Positions 9,750 to 18,009 of a stretch of DNA of 64,000 nt are shown here, in pieces. The position numbers were made by a program, and so were the translations under genes. The notes under the pieces were generated by a model that saw only the letters and a list, made by a program, of their open reading frames with translations, searched no databases and was not told where the DNA came from. Every line of letters starts with the position of its first letter. The first letter of the stretch is position 1. Source of the DNA: Chitinophaga sp. HK235 (GTDB lineage: Bacteria; Bacteroidota; Bacteroidia; Chitinophagales; Chitinophagaceae); assembly GCF_018255755.1 (NCBI RefSeq), contig NZ_CP073766.1, forward strand, positions 2,604,001-2,668,000. The letters are read 5' to 3'.

Positions 9750-9950
9750 TTATGGTATCTGGCAGCAAGTTGCGTTAGGACTAGGTCTGGTAGCCCTGCA
9801 GGAAGATATTGCGCGGGTATCTTCGGTGCAGGTAAGATACAATGTGTTAATACCGCCTACCAGTTGATGTTGCTGGGTAGCATTCAAAGCTGCTACTGTT
9901 TCCTTGTTGAGCAGCAGTTTTCTGCCCAGGTCAATTTTTTTCTTTTTCAT
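9750..9950 (-). CDS. Lanthipeptide precursor 1
   Basis: 66 residues. The leader begins MKKKKIDLGRKLLLNKETV and ends QLVGG; the Bacteroidota class I leader motif (KKLxLxKxxIxxLN) is clear. The core after Gly-Gly is 33 residues with four Cys (the last two adjacent) and nine Ser/Thr, enough for several lanthionine rings. It is the gene nearest lanC and the one with the longest core of the five. Its upstream gap (9951-10048) carries both a repeated element shared with precursor 5 and a perfect palindrome. Ring pattern cannot be predicted from sequence alone. Confidence 0.85.
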   Translation of the reverse strand: MKKKKIDLGRKLLLNKETVAALNATQQHQLVGGINTLYLTCTEDTRAISSCRATRPSPNATCCQIP

Positions 9951-9967
9951 GATTCAGAAAGTGGTTG

Positions 9968-10005
9968 AAAATCCTCCCCTGTCTATAGCCGTGGGGCGGT
10001 TGTTC
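9968..10005 (-). repeat. REP-like repeat, copy A, upstream of precursor 1
   Basis: Read on the minus strand the element runs GAACAACCGCCCC, a short variable part, then AGACAGGGGAGGAT. The same two conserved blocks recur at 11072-11121 in front of precursor 5 with a longer variable part. CCGCCCC and GGGGAGG can pair into a hairpin with a single G-A mismatch. It is non-coding and is either a dispersed extragenic palindrome or a shared 5' leader structure. Confidence 0.6.
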
Positions 10006-10013
10006 GGCTGTTA

Positions 10014-10039
10014 CAGCCCAGGACTTAAGTCCTGGGCTG
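10014..10039. repeat. Perfect 26-bp palindrome
   Basis: Each 13-base arm reads CAGCCCAGGACTT and the sequence is its own exact reverse complement, with no loop. It lies 9 bases after the stop of precursor 2 and directly before repeat copy A. No T-run follows on either strand, so it is not a standard intrinsic terminator. Together with copy A it resembles a REP unit. Confidence 0.75.
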
Positions 10040-10048
10040 GTATTGTTA

Positions 10049-10228
10049 TTAACGGGTCCAGACACATCCTTCCGGACAGGTAACTTCATCTGTTTCCACG
10101 CAGCAGGAGCTAAACCAGGTGATCGGTACACCCCCGGCCAGTTTGGATTGCTCCTGTGGATTTAAGGTTACAATCTTGTCTTTTTTAAGCAGCAGTTTTT
10201 TGTTGAGCTGAATTTTTTTCTTTTTCAT
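10049..10228 (-). CDS. Lanthipeptide precursor 2 (59 aa)
   Basis: A 59-residue gene read from ATG at 10228 to TAA at 10049. The leader begins MKKKKIQLNKKLLLKKDKIV and ends SKLAGG, clearly homologous to the other four. The 26-residue core starts VPITWFSSCC and contains four Cys (two adjacent) and six Ser/Thr. Start and frame are fixed by the conserved leader. Downstream lies the 26-bp palindrome. Function: substrate of LanB/LanC at 5241-9624, exported and trimmed by the C39 transporter. Confidence 0.85.
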   Translation of the reverse strand: MKKKKIQLNKKLLLKKDKIVTLNPQEQSKLAGGVPITWFSSCCVETDEVTCPEGCVWTR

Positions 10229-10316
10229 AATTGTGAATTTTAAAGGACATCATTTTCCGGTGCCCTGATTATAAAAAGAATACAGGTCGCAGTGAGAATT
10301 AAAAGTGTTATTGATA

Positions 10317-10481
10317 TCAGCAAACTTCACAGTGGGAAACATCCGATGGGACACAGCAGATGGTAGTTCTGGTCAAAGGCATTCCACCGGCTATTTTGGA
10401 TTGTTGTTCCGGATTCAGTTCAACAATCGCATTTTTTTTCAGGTACAGCTTTTTACTGAGTTTGATTTTTGTCTTTTTCAT
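10317..10481 (-). CDS. Lanthipeptide precursor 3 (54 aa)
   Basis: 54 residues from ATG at 10481 to TGA at 10317. Leader begins MKKTKIKLSKKLYLKKNAIV and ends SKIAGG. The 21-residue core starts MPLTRTTICC and has four Cys (one adjacent pair, one at the last residue) and five Ser/Thr. The adjacent Cys-Cys at core positions 9-10 is shared with precursor 2, and the leaders are also closest to each other (LNPEQQSK versus LNPQEQSK), so genes 2 and 3 are probably the most recent duplicates. Confidence 0.85.
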   Translation of the reverse strand: MKKTKIKLSKKLYLKKNAIVELNPEQQSKIAGGMPLTRTTICCVPSDVSHCEVC

Positions 10482-10585
10482 AATAGGGGATTTTCAGGCA
10501 GACATACTTATCCTGTTAGCTATAGGATCACAGCTGGAAGCGGGCATATCTACGGTTTAGAAAAAGGGCATTACATTAGTGAATC

Positions 10586-10771
10586 TCAGATACATTGAGG
10601 AGTAAGTGTAACACAGATATCACAAGTTTCACCACAGGAAAGACAAGTTATAAAACGTGTTACAGGTATTGCGCCACCTTCAACAACAGCTTGCTGCTGT
10701 GCGTTCAGTGTGACAATGGTAGATTTGTTCAGAGACAGTTTTTTGTCCAGGGAGATTTTTTTCTTTCTCAT
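10586..10771 (-). CDS. Lanthipeptide precursor 4
   Basis: 61 residues. Leader begins MRKKKISLDKKLSLNKSTIV and ends AVVEGG. The 28-residue core contains five Cys, the most of the set, in a CxxCxxxCxxC spacing with one further Cys next to last, and six Ser/Thr. The Lys3-rich start and SLNK motif match the class I leaders of Bacteroidota. It is followed by precursor 3 after about 100 bases without a visible terminator. Confidence 0.85.
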   Translation of the reverse strand: MRKKKISLDKKLSLNKSTIVTLNAQQQAVVEGGAIPVTRFITCLSCGETCDICVTLTPQCI

Positions 10772-10868
10772 AACAGGGTTTGTTTACGGGTTAAATGTTT
10801 AAAATGCATGGTGGTAACTATCGTTGATGCCAGGTTAACAGCTATCAAACTGATGATAGTGAATGTTT

Positions 10869-11054
10869 TTACATGCACACCTGATCTGGCTTGGCGTGTG
10901 TTTCACAAGTAGCCCATGGATCCCAGGTAATACCACTACAGAATTGGGTATTGACACCACCTTTCAGACCGTTTTTCTGTTGTTCGGAAAGAGAAGCGAT
11001 GGTTTCTTTGTGGAGTGACAGTTTTTTCTCCAGTGAAATTTTTTTCTTTTTCAT
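10869..11054 (-). CDS. Lanthipeptide precursor 5, first of the array
   Basis: 61 residues. Leader begins MKKKKISLEKKLSLHKETIA and ends NGLKGG. The 28-residue core has three Cys and five Ser/Thr, with an aromatic-rich middle (TWDPWAT). It is the promoter-proximal gene of the array. An alternative frame starting at the upstream ATG (11076) is open but is only a shadow. The repeat at 11072-11121 lies immediately upstream. Confidence 0.85.
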   Translation of the reverse strand: MKKKKISLEKKLSLHKETIASLSEQQKNGLKGGVNTQFCSGITWDPWATCETHAKPDQVCM

Positions 11055-11071
11055 AAACTATAGTTTTCATA

Positions 11072-11121
11072 ATATCCTCCCCTGTCTTTAACCAAGCGGT
11101 AGCGCCCTGGGGCGGTTGTTC
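11072..11121 (-). repeat. REP-like repeat, copy B, upstream of precursor 5
   Basis: Same conserved blocks as 9968-10005, on the same strand (GAACAACCGCCCC ... AGACAGGGGAGGAT), but with a variable centre about 12 bases longer that holds a small GC-rich part. The outer blocks pair as in copy A. It covers the ribosome-entry region of precursor 5, so it could affect translation as well as being a dispersed repeat. Confidence 0.55.
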
Positions 11122-11456
11122 AGCGTACATTCTTAGTGATGGGAATATGATGGTCCGGATTTATGTAAAGTTGAACATAGACATAGTGACAGGTCATTTT
11201 GAGCTTTTAAGGCTATTGAAGATAGGAATTTTATCAAGAAAAAAAAATTTTACCTGAGAATGATAAGTTTGGTAAAATTAACCTGTTAAAACGGCACCGA
11301 CTACACGAATTTTAGCCATCTTTTCAGCGTCCGGCGACGAACAGACGGCGTATCGAAAACGAACAGTTAGTGCCGGGTGATATGTGCAAGTATTTGTTTT
11401 TCAAGAATATAAAATATGGCATCTTCTTGGTATCTCACACCGAAACAGCATTACGC
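11122..11456. other. Intergenic region between the precursor array and the FtsX-type permease
   Basis: About 335 bases without a gene. The sequence is A/T-rich (an A9 run near 11242-11250) and should hold the divergent promoters for the lanthipeptide operon (minus) and the permease (plus). I found no convincing Bacteroidota promoter (TAnnTTTG) and no operator. No regulator gene is encoded in or next to the lanthipeptide locus. Confidence 0.5.
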
Positions 11457-13889
11457 ATGTTCCTCAATTATCTGAAAATTGCCTGCAGACAGCTACTCAA
11501 AAACACCTCCTTTTCCCTGATCAATATATCCGGGCTGGCCATCGGTATGGCTGCCTGCATGTTACTGCTGCTCTACCTCCGGAGTGAATTATCCTTTGAC
11601 CGTCACCATCAGCACAGCAAGGACTTGTATCTGATCAACAGTGAAGCCACTGTGGCTACCGGCGCCAGAGAAGAATACCCCATGTTGTCGGCACCTTATG
11701 CAGAAGCCATCCGGTCGGCCTACCCCGAAGTAGCCGATGTAGCCCGGTTGTATACTATGGAAGATAAAACCCTGTTACAGGTAAAAGCTGCAGGCCGGCC
11801 GGTACAGGCCATTTACGAAAGCAGAGGATGTCAGGCAGATCCCTCCTTCTTCCGGCTTTTTTCTTATCAGTTCCTGGAAGGCGATGCCAGCCGTGCTTTA
11901 ACAGAAACCAACAGCATCGTGCTTTCAGCAGAAACAGCTACCAAACTTTTCGGAGAGGCGCCGGCGTTAAACCAGACGGTGATACTCAGCAATGGCACTG
12001 CCTATAAGGTAACCGGCGTATACAAGGCCGAAAGCAGCCGTTCCCATATCGATGCCAGTTTCTTTATTCCATTGTCTGCTGGATGGATGGGCGATTTCCT
12101 GCGGTCTTCTCAATCCTTCTCCACCAACAATATTTTCTATACTTATCTGCGGCTGCAACCCGGCACCGATGCACCCGCACTAGATAAAAAACTGGTCGCC
12201 TTTATGCAGCGTATTGCCGGCAAAGACATGAGAGAAGCCGGTTTCAGCAAACGCCTCTTTCTCTTGCCCGTCAGCTCACTCCATCTCTATAGCGGACTTC
12301 GCAATATCGTCACGCCTACCAACAGCATGCTGTATCTGTATGTAATGGCCTCCATCGCTCTGCTGATACTGATCATCGCCTGCGTCAACTTTATGAACCT
12401 GTCTACTGCCCGTTCCTTGCGGAGGGCAACGGAAGTGGGTATACGAAAATCGCTGGGTGCCGGCAAAGGAGCACTGATCAAACAATTTCTGGGAGAATCC
12501 TCCCTGCTGGCATTCCTGTCGCTGCTGCTGGCCATCATCCTGGTGATGGCTGCCCTCCCACTTTTTAATACCATCACCGGCAAAAACATCTCCGGTAGCG
12601 TATTGCTCTCTCCTTCTGTAGCAGCCATCTTCCCCGGCATAGCCCTGATCACCGGTTTGCTGGCTGGCAGTTATCCGGCTTTTTACCTCTCAGCCTTTAA
12701 ACCGGTAGACACTTTAAAAGGCAGATATACCAACCGTATCTCCGTAGCCTCTCTGCGGCGCGGACTCGTGGTAGTGCAGTTTGTTATTGCCATCGGACTG
12801 ATACTCGCCACCCTGGTGATCCATGATCAGATGCAGTTCCTGCGCCAGCAGCCACTGGGCTTTGCTCAAGACCGGCAGATCGTTATCCCCCTGCGCAGTG
12901 AAGCCGCCCAAAATGCGTACAACAGCCTGCGTCAACAGATATTACGGAACCCGCAGGTAAAAGACGCGGCCGGTACCCTGTTCTATCCCGGCATCCGGAA
13001 TAACATGGACTTCAGCCTTTACCGTCCGGACCAAACCGTCAAAGATATCCAACAGGTAAGCATCAACTGGATAGCTCCGGAATTCCTCCATACGATGGAC
13101 TTTCAGCTGGTCAGTGGCCGTTTCTTTGCCAGCGGTACCATGGCCGATACCAGCCAGCGGCTGATCGTCAACGAAGCCACCCTGCGTAAACTGGCCATCC
13201 CGGTAGCCAGCGCTGTCGGACAACGGCTTAACTTCAACTGGCAGGGCCAGATTTTATCGTATGAAATCATCGGCGTGGTGAAAGACTTTCACTTCGAAGA
13301 CCTTCATCATCCCATACAGCCCTATGCTTTTCTGATGGCACCACATCATCATTTCAACTATCTCATGGTACACAGCAACACAGCCAGCATGAAGCACATC
13401 ATTGCCTCACTGGAAGACAGCTGGAAGACATTGCTGCCGGAAGAACCTTTTGAATATTCCTTCCTGGATGAAGATTTCCAGCGTAACTATGATGCGGAAA
13501 AAAACACCTCCCATCTGCTGACTTACTTTACTTTCATCGCCATCTTCGTTTCCTGTCTGGGTCTCTTCGGACTGGCTGCATTTGATGCCCAACAAAGGAC
13601 TAAAGAAATCGGTATCCGCAAAGTACTGGGCGCTTCTGCTTTGAGTATTACCGCCCTGTTATCGAAGGACTTCCTGAAACCGGTGCTGCTGGCCTTTCTC
13701 ATCGTCAGCCCATTGGCCTACCTGGGCATGCAGGAGTGGCTCAACAACTTCGCTTACCATACCCATATTAGTGGTGGCACCTTCCTCGCAGCAGGTGCAC
13801 TGGCCTTTCTCACCGCGCTGCTGACAGTGAGCGCACAAGCCATCAAAGCTTCTCTGACAGACCCTGCACGCAGCCTCCGGACTGAATAA
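11457..13889 (+). CDS. ABC transporter permease, MacB/FtsX type
   Basis: About 810 residues from the ATG at 11457; I prefer this to the upstream in-frame ATG at 11370 because family members begin MFxNYLKIAxRxLLKN. The protein has an N-terminal membrane helix (INISGLAIGMAACMLLLLYL), a large periplasmic MacB-like core, a three-helix FtsX block (from about 285), a second helix (VVVQFVIAIGLILATLV), another periplasmic core and a final FtsX block ending in a helix. These proteins work with a separate ATPase, which is not encoded here. In Bacteroidota many such permeases are present per genome; adjacency to the lanthipeptide genes raises, but does not establish, a role in self-protection. It converges on the M19 dipeptidase gene. 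Confidence 0.85.
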   Translation: MFLNYLKIACRQLLKNTSFSLINISGLAIGMAACMLLLLYLRSELSFDRHHQHSKDLYLINSEATVATGAREEYPMLSAPYAEAIRSAYPEVADVARLYTMEDKTLLQVKAAGRPVQAIYESRGCQADPSFFRLFSYQFLEGDASRALTETNSIVLSAETATKLFGEAPALNQTVILSNGTAYKVTGVYKAESSRSHIDASFFIPLSAGWMGDFLRSSQSFSTNNIFYTYLRLQPGTDAPALDKKLVAFMQRIAGKDMREAGFSKRLFLLPVSSLHLYSGLRNIVTPTNSMLYLYVMASIALLILIIACVNFMNLSTARSLRRATEVGIRKSLGAGKGALIKQFLGESSLLAFLSLLLAIILVMAALPLFNTITGKNISGSVLLSPSVAAIFPGIALITGLLAGSYPAFYLSAFKPVDTLKGRYTNRISVASLRRGLVVVQFVIAIGLILATLVIHDQMQFLRQQPLGFAQDRQIVIPLRSEAAQNAYNSLRQQILRNPQVKDAAGTLFYPGIRNNMDFSLYRPDQTVKDIQQVSINWIAPEFLHTMDFQLVSGRFFASGTMADTSQRLIVNEATLRKLAIPVASAVGQRLNFNWQGQILSYEIIGVVKDFHFEDLHHPIQPYAFLMAPHHHFNYLMVHSNTASMKHIIASLEDSWKTLLPEEPFEYSFLDEDFQRNYDAEKNTSHLLTYFTFIAIFVSCLGLFGLAAFDAQQRTKEIGIRKVLGASALSITALLSKDFLKPVLLAFLIVSPLAYLGMQEWLNNFAYHTHISGGTFLAAGALAFLTALLTVSAQAIKASLTDPARSLRTE

Positions 13890-13905
13890 TGAATGATATA
13901 AAAAC

Positions 13906-13949
13906 AACAAAGCAGCAAAGAACCGATGAGCGTTCTTTGCTGCTTTGTT
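13906..13949. terminator. Bidirectional terminator hairpin
   Basis: Perfect 18-base arms (AACAAAGCAGCAAAGAAC at 13906-13923, its complement at 13932-13949) with an 8-base loop, between the convergent stops of the permease and the dipeptidase. A-rich sequence on the left and T-rich on the right suit both directions. Confidence 0.85.
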
Positions 13950-13971
13950 ATTTAAATCTTTTTTGCGTGCG

Positions 13972-15042
13972 TTATTTCCAGGCATTACGCAGAAAGCGCA
14001 GCCAGTTGCCATGCATGACATTTTCAATGTCAGCGGCGGTATATCCCCGTTTGGAAAGCAATACCGGCAGGGATTGCAGGTCAGCAATTGTTTCCAGGTC
14101 ATAGGGACACTGTTCTTTTCCGAAGGCTCCATCGAGATCGGAGCCGATGCCTACGTGAAGGGAATTACCAGCGATCTGGCAGATATGATCCAGATGATCG
14201 ACCATCTTTTCGAGGTTACAGTTCATCGTTTCAGGGGTGGACTGGAACCGGATCCAGCCCGGCACCATCATCCAGGCGTCGAGTGCACCACCGATCACTG
14301 CGCCTTTCTGTATCAGCGTTTTGATCATGTCGTCACTGAACTGGCGGTTATGGTTTACCAGTGTGCGGCAGTTGTTGTGGCTGGCCCATACAGGGCCGTT
14401 GAAGAGGTCCATGGCATCCCAGAAGGCATCGTCGCAGAGGTGGGTAGCATCCAGTATGATATTGAGCTTTTCCATTTCCTTCAACAGCTGGCGCCCCTGT
14501 TCATTGAGATGACCGGTAGCATCGGTGCCGTTGGCATAACGTCCGGGCCCGTAATGCGCAGGACCTACAGCACGCAATCCAGCGTGATAAGCCCTTTCCA
14601 GGTGTCCTACGGTTACGAGTGAATCGGCGCCTTCGAGGCTGAGTATATAACCAATCCGTTTTTTATCGTTGGGAGTACCATCATTCCAATAAGCCAGGTG
14701 TTGTTCCAACCCCTGTTTATCTTTAATCATGATTATCTCTCCTGCTTCTTCCATGGCTTTATACCAGGCCAGCTGGCCCTGTGTCTGTGACCAGGCCTGC
14801 TGCGGAGAATACCATCCCGGCAGGTTGTTGTCCGGCGCTACGTAACGGGCTATCTGAGTGGCCACTACCAGGCCTATATTTCCTTTTCTCAGTTCCGGGA
14901 AAGACACGACGCCTTTACCGCGGTCGGGTTTATCGTTTTGTCCGGCTTCCCTGCTACGGATGGCGTCAACAGGCAGCTGCAGGTCCCTGTTCCATTCCAT
15001 AGCATTCATGCTAAGATCCAGGTGTGCATCGATCGTAAACAT
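13972..15042 (-). CDS. M19 membrane dipeptidase family protein
   Basis: 356 residues. Zinc ligands are visible at the N-terminus (DAHLDLS, His7 and Asp9), with further conserved blocks SLEGADS (metal-bridging Glu), ILDATHLCDDAFWD, ASHNNCRTLVNHNRQFSDD and GIGSDLDGAFG. The family hydrolyses dipeptides, including those with a D-residue at the C-terminal position. There is no signal peptide, so the enzyme is cytoplasmic or periplasmic by another route; a cytoplasmic role is simplest. It is the last gene of the minus-strand operon that begins with SusC at 25000, 11 bases after the kinase gene. This is an unusual partner for sugar genes and points to peptide-bearing amino sugars such as muropeptides, as an inference. 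Confidence 0.88.
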   Translation of the reverse strand: MFTIDAHLDLSMNAMEWNRDLQLPVDAIRSREAGQNDKPDRGKGVVSFPELRKGNIGLVVATQIARYVAPDNNLPGWYSPQQAWSQTQGQLAWYKAMEEAGEIIMIKDKQGLEQHLAYWNDGTPNDKKRIGYILSLEGADSLVTVGHLERAYHAGLRAVGPAHYGPGRYANGTDATGHLNEQGRQLLKEMEKLNIILDATHLCDDAFWDAMDLFNGPVWASHNNCRTLVNHNRQFSDDMIKTLIQKGAVIGGALDAWMMVPGWIRFQSTPETMNCNLEKMVDHLDHICQIAGNSLHVGIGSDLDGAFGKEQCPYDLETIADLQSLPVLLSKRGYTAADIENVMHGNWLRFLRNAWK

Positions 15043-15053
15043 AATGTGTCAAA

Positions 15054-16091
15054 TTAGCGAACTATTCTTCCGGACGGGCCGTTGAGCATCAGTTCTGTTA
15101 CTTCCTGTTTATTGATAAGTGCCCAGTCGCCATGGATGCTTTGTTTGAGCGTACCACAGGCGGTGGCAAAGTCGATGGTCTGTTGCGGCGGATAATTGTT
15201 CATCATGCCAAACAGGATGCCTGCTGTAAAGGCATCGCCGGTGCCGATCTGGTCGGTGACCTGCGGGATGGTAAACCCTTCTGCAAAATAATACTGTTCA
15301 TCCTTGGCCAGTGCGCCGAAGTAGACCATCTGATTGCCCTGTACCTTGCGGAAACTCATGGCCAGTGTTTTCAGACGGGGCATATGCCGGCGCAGCTGTT
15401 CATGGCATTGCTGAAACCTTTGTTCCAGCGGCAGCTGTTTGTCTGTTTCAATATTATAATACACGTTTACGGCATCCAGGTCAGCCACAGTCAGATCGCT
15501 GTGTTGTAATAAAGCTGGCATGACGGCAGACGGATGTTGTCCGTATTTCCAGAGTGTGGCACGGTAATTAAAATCCGAAGAGATGGTAAGCCCCGCATCA
15601 AGTGCTGCTTCCAGCGCTTCCCTGCAGACAGCGGCACTACTGGCAGATAAAGCGGCGGCCACACCAGACCAGTGAAACACATCCACTTCCTCCAGCAACG
15701 GCTGCCAGGCGATATCCCCGGGTTGCAGCGTGGCAAAAGAAGAACCAGCCCTGTCATAGATCACACGTCCGGGACGAATACCATTGCCCGATTCTGTAAA
15801 ATATAAACCCAGCCTGTCTCCTCCATACTGTATCTTTCCGGTACCGACACCATGGCTTTTCAGCAGTTGTATCCCTGTAGCGGCAAGGTCATTATCCGGC
15901 ACACGGGTGATATATTCCGCTTGCATGCCCAGGCGCGACAACAGCACACATACATTGGCTTCCGCACCGGCATAGTAAGGAATATATCCGTCCGACTGAC
16001 TGAAACGTTTTCCTGTATTACTGTGAAGTCTTAACAGAAATTCTCCGAAAGCCGCCAACCGGACTGCTGTTTTTCCATCCCGCTTTTGCAT
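15054..16091 (-). CDS. PfkB-family sugar kinase, 2-keto-3-deoxygluconate kinase type
   Basis: 345 residues. Family motifs: GEFLLRL at the N-terminus, YYAGAEANVCVLLSRLG (substrate lid region) and the C-terminal PfkB signature DQIGTGDAFTAGILFG with the catalytic Asp in GTGD. The IYDRAGSSF segment is typical for KDG kinases, which phosphorylate 2-keto-3-deoxygluconate at O6. No KDPG aldolase gene is present nearby. It lies between RidA (61 bases) and the M19 dipeptidase (11 bases) and is surely co-transcribed. Substrate could also be another keto-deoxy sugar acid. Confidence 0.85.
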   Translation of the reverse strand: MQKRDGKTAVRLAAFGEFLLRLHSNTGKRFSQSDGYIPYYAGAEANVCVLLSRLGMQAEYITRVPDNDLAATGIQLLKSHGVGTGKIQYGGDRLGLYFTESGNGIRPGRVIYDRAGSSFATLQPGDIAWQPLLEEVDVFHWSGVAAALSASSAAVCREALEAALDAGLTISSDFNYRATLWKYGQHPSAVMPALLQHSDLTVADLDAVNVYYNIETDKQLPLEQRFQQCHEQLRRHMPRLKTLAMSFRKVQGNQMVYFGALAKDEQYYFAEGFTIPQVTDQIGTGDAFTAGILFGMMNNYPPQQTIDFATACGTLKQSIHGDWALINKQEVTELMLNGPSGRIVR

Positions 16092-16152
16092 GATCCATAA
16101 TTTAAGGGAAAGATAATATTTTCCCTGTCATCTGCATCCGCTGCAGATGATA

Positions 16153-16620
16153 TTAATACAATTCAAACAAGGCTTCTATCTCCACCGGAATATTGTCAGG
16201 CAGTGATCCAAAGCCTACAGCGCTTCTTACGCCGATACCGTTTTCTTCACCCCAGATTGCAGCAAACAACTCACTGCAACCATTGATGATATAGGGATGA
16301 CGCTCAAATTCCGGTGTACAGTTGACCATGCCCAATACCTTGATCACTCTTTTTACTTTGTCGAGGCTACCCACATGTGTTTTGATGGTAGACAACATAG
16401 TTAACCCTACCTGTCTGGCAGCGAGTTTGCCCGCTTCCATATCCAGCTCCCGTCCTATACGGCCGATGATCAGCGACTTATCGGATTGTACCGGACCATG
16501 ACCTGACAGGTACAGATATTTACCATCTATCAGATAAGGTTTATAAACGCCCAGTGGTGTTGGTGCGGGTGGCAGTTCCAACCCTAATGACGCTAATTTT
16601 TCTTCTGCTTTGTTTTCCAT
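16153..16620 (-). CDS. RidA/YjgF-family protein
   Basis: 155 residues, close to the extended RidA branch. The N-terminal LGLELPPAPTPLGVYKPYLIDGKYLYLSGHGPV and the C-terminal VGFGSLPDNIPVEIEALFEL are typical. RidA proteins hydrolyse reactive enamine/imine intermediates made by PLP-dependent deaminases. No such deaminase is encoded in the window, so its partner enzyme must be elsewhere. It is 21 bases downstream of the GntP gene in the same operon. The same set of GntP, RidA, M19 and kinase recurs in other Bacteroidota, as far as I recall. Confidence 0.85.
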   Translation of the reverse strand: MENKAEEKLASLGLELPPAPTPLGVYKPYLIDGKYLYLSGHGPVQSDKSLIIGRIGRELDMEAGKLAARQVGLTMLSTIKTHVGSLDKVKRVIKVLGMVNCTPEFERHPYIINGCSELFAAIWGEENGIGVRSAVGFGSLPDNIPVEIEALFELY

Positions 16621-16641
16621 ATGTACTGGTTTAAAATTGTT

Positions 16642-17961
16642 TTAACCTGTGATGAGTATATTAAGTGCCAATACTCCCAGCAGTCCCACGATGCCTACTA
16701 TTGTTTCCATCACGGACCATGAAAGGAGTGTATTTTTTATGCTGATGTTGAAATATTCTCTGAACATCCAGAAACCGGCATCGTTGACATGTGAAAACAT
16801 CAGACTGCCGGCGCCAACAGACAATACCATCAGATTGGGGTCTACCTGCCCGGCGGCAACGAGTGGCGCCATCATGCCGGCAGCCGTAATACCCGCAACG
16901 GTAGCCGATCCTATACAGGCCCGTATCACGGCAGCCATCAGCCAACCCAATACCAGCACTGGTATATGCCAGGAACGCATAGCCACTGCAATCTGTTCAC
17001 TCACCCCGCTGTCCGCCAGCACCTGCTTTAAAGCACCAGCACCGGCAATAATCAGCATCACCATGACGATGTCTTTTACGGCCTCCGAATAAATGCCCAT
17101 CACTACCTTTATCGGGCGACGCTGAAACACACCCAGTGAAAAAGTGGCTACCAGCAGACAGAATAACATCACCACCGGCGCATCACCTGCAAACACCAGA
17201 AAACTGTGCATCCCAGTGCCCTGACGGGTCAGATGTTGCAGCCCCGTCATCAGTATCAGCAGCAATACCGGCAGCAGTGCAGTGATAAAGCTGTTGGCTG
17301 CACCTGGCATCATTGCAGGTTCGTTGTCAGTAGTCTGAAAAAGTGATGAAGGCTCTGCCGGCATTTTTTTCAGATAGCGGGCAAACAAAGGGCCGGCCAC
17401 CAGTAAAGCCGGAATAGCTACTACCAGCCCATATATGAGCGTCAATCCCATGTCTGCATGAAACTGCGTGACCAGCGCTACCGGTGAAGGATGCGGCGGG
17501 AGAAACCCATGCGTGATAGATAAAGCCGCCAGCGTTGGTAAACCGATGTATACCGCCGGCAGCTTATATTGGTAGACCACAGAAAAGATCAAAGGAACCA
17601 GCAACACAAAACCCACGCCATAATAAAGTGGTATGCCGATGATAAATCCGGCTATCAGCAAGGCCCATTGTATATAGCGGGTGCCAAACAAACGAATCAG
17701 ACTACCGGCTATACAACGGGCAGCCCCGCTTTCCGCCACCAGCTTGCCCAGCATAGCACCCAGGGTGATGATGATCAGCAGCCCTCCCATCGTATCACCG
17801 ATCCCTTTCTGCAGGGAAGCCGTGATTTTGGCAACAGGCATGCCCAGCCACCAGCCCGCCAGCGCCGAAACAATCAGGAAAGCCAGAAAGGCATTGAACC
17901 TGGCCAGCGTCACCAGTACAATCAGTACCAGGATGCATAAAACAACGATCAGAAATGCCAT
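16642..17961 (-). CDS. GntP-family gluconate/sugar-acid:H+ symporter
   Basis: 439 residues with about 12 to 14 hydrophobic segments. Characteristic parts are GDTMGGLLIIITLGAMLGKL, IPLYYGVGFVLLVPLIFS, HGFLPPHPSPVAL and GSATVAGITAAGMMAP. Known members import gluconate, related sugar acids or D-serine with protons. In this operon, next to a KDG-type kinase, it would bring a sugar acid or hydroxy/amino acid into the cytoplasm. It starts 48 bases after the GH20 stop. Confidence 0.9.
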   Translation of the reverse strand: MAFLIVVLCILVLIVLVTLARFNAFLAFLIVSALAGWWLGMPVAKITASLQKGIGDTMGGLLIIITLGAMLGKLVAESGAARCIAGSLIRLFGTRYIQWALLIAGFIIGIPLYYGVGFVLLVPLIFSVVYQYKLPAVYIGLPTLAALSITHGFLPPHPSPVALVTQFHADMGLTLIYGLVVAIPALLVAGPLFARYLKKMPAEPSSLFQTTDNEPAMMPGAANSFITALLPVLLLILMTGLQHLTRQGTGMHSFLVFAGDAPVVMLFCLLVATFSLGVFQRRPIKVVMGIYSEAVKDIVMVMLIIAGAGALKQVLADSGVSEQIAVAMRSWHIPVLVLGWLMAAVIRACIGSATVAGITAAGMMAPLVAAGQVDPNLMVLSVGAGSLMFSHVNDAGFWMFREYFNISIKNTLLSWSVMETIVGIVGLLGVLALNILITG

Positions 17962-18009
17962 GTCGTCAAAATTGTAATGCTAACGTGGAAAAGTTATGTA
18001 CGACAGCAT

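Noticed and set aside
9570..9968. 132-codon plus-strand frame across lanC and precursor 1
   Set aside because: Shadow of the precursor gene on the other strand, whose leader is conserved in four paralogues.
10014..10039. 26-bp palindrome considered as a terminator of the precursor array
   Set aside because: No loop and no T-run on either strand; kept only as a repeat.
10595..10912. 105-codon plus-strand frame across precursors 4 and 5
   Set aside because: Shadow; the minus-strand leaders fix the real frame.
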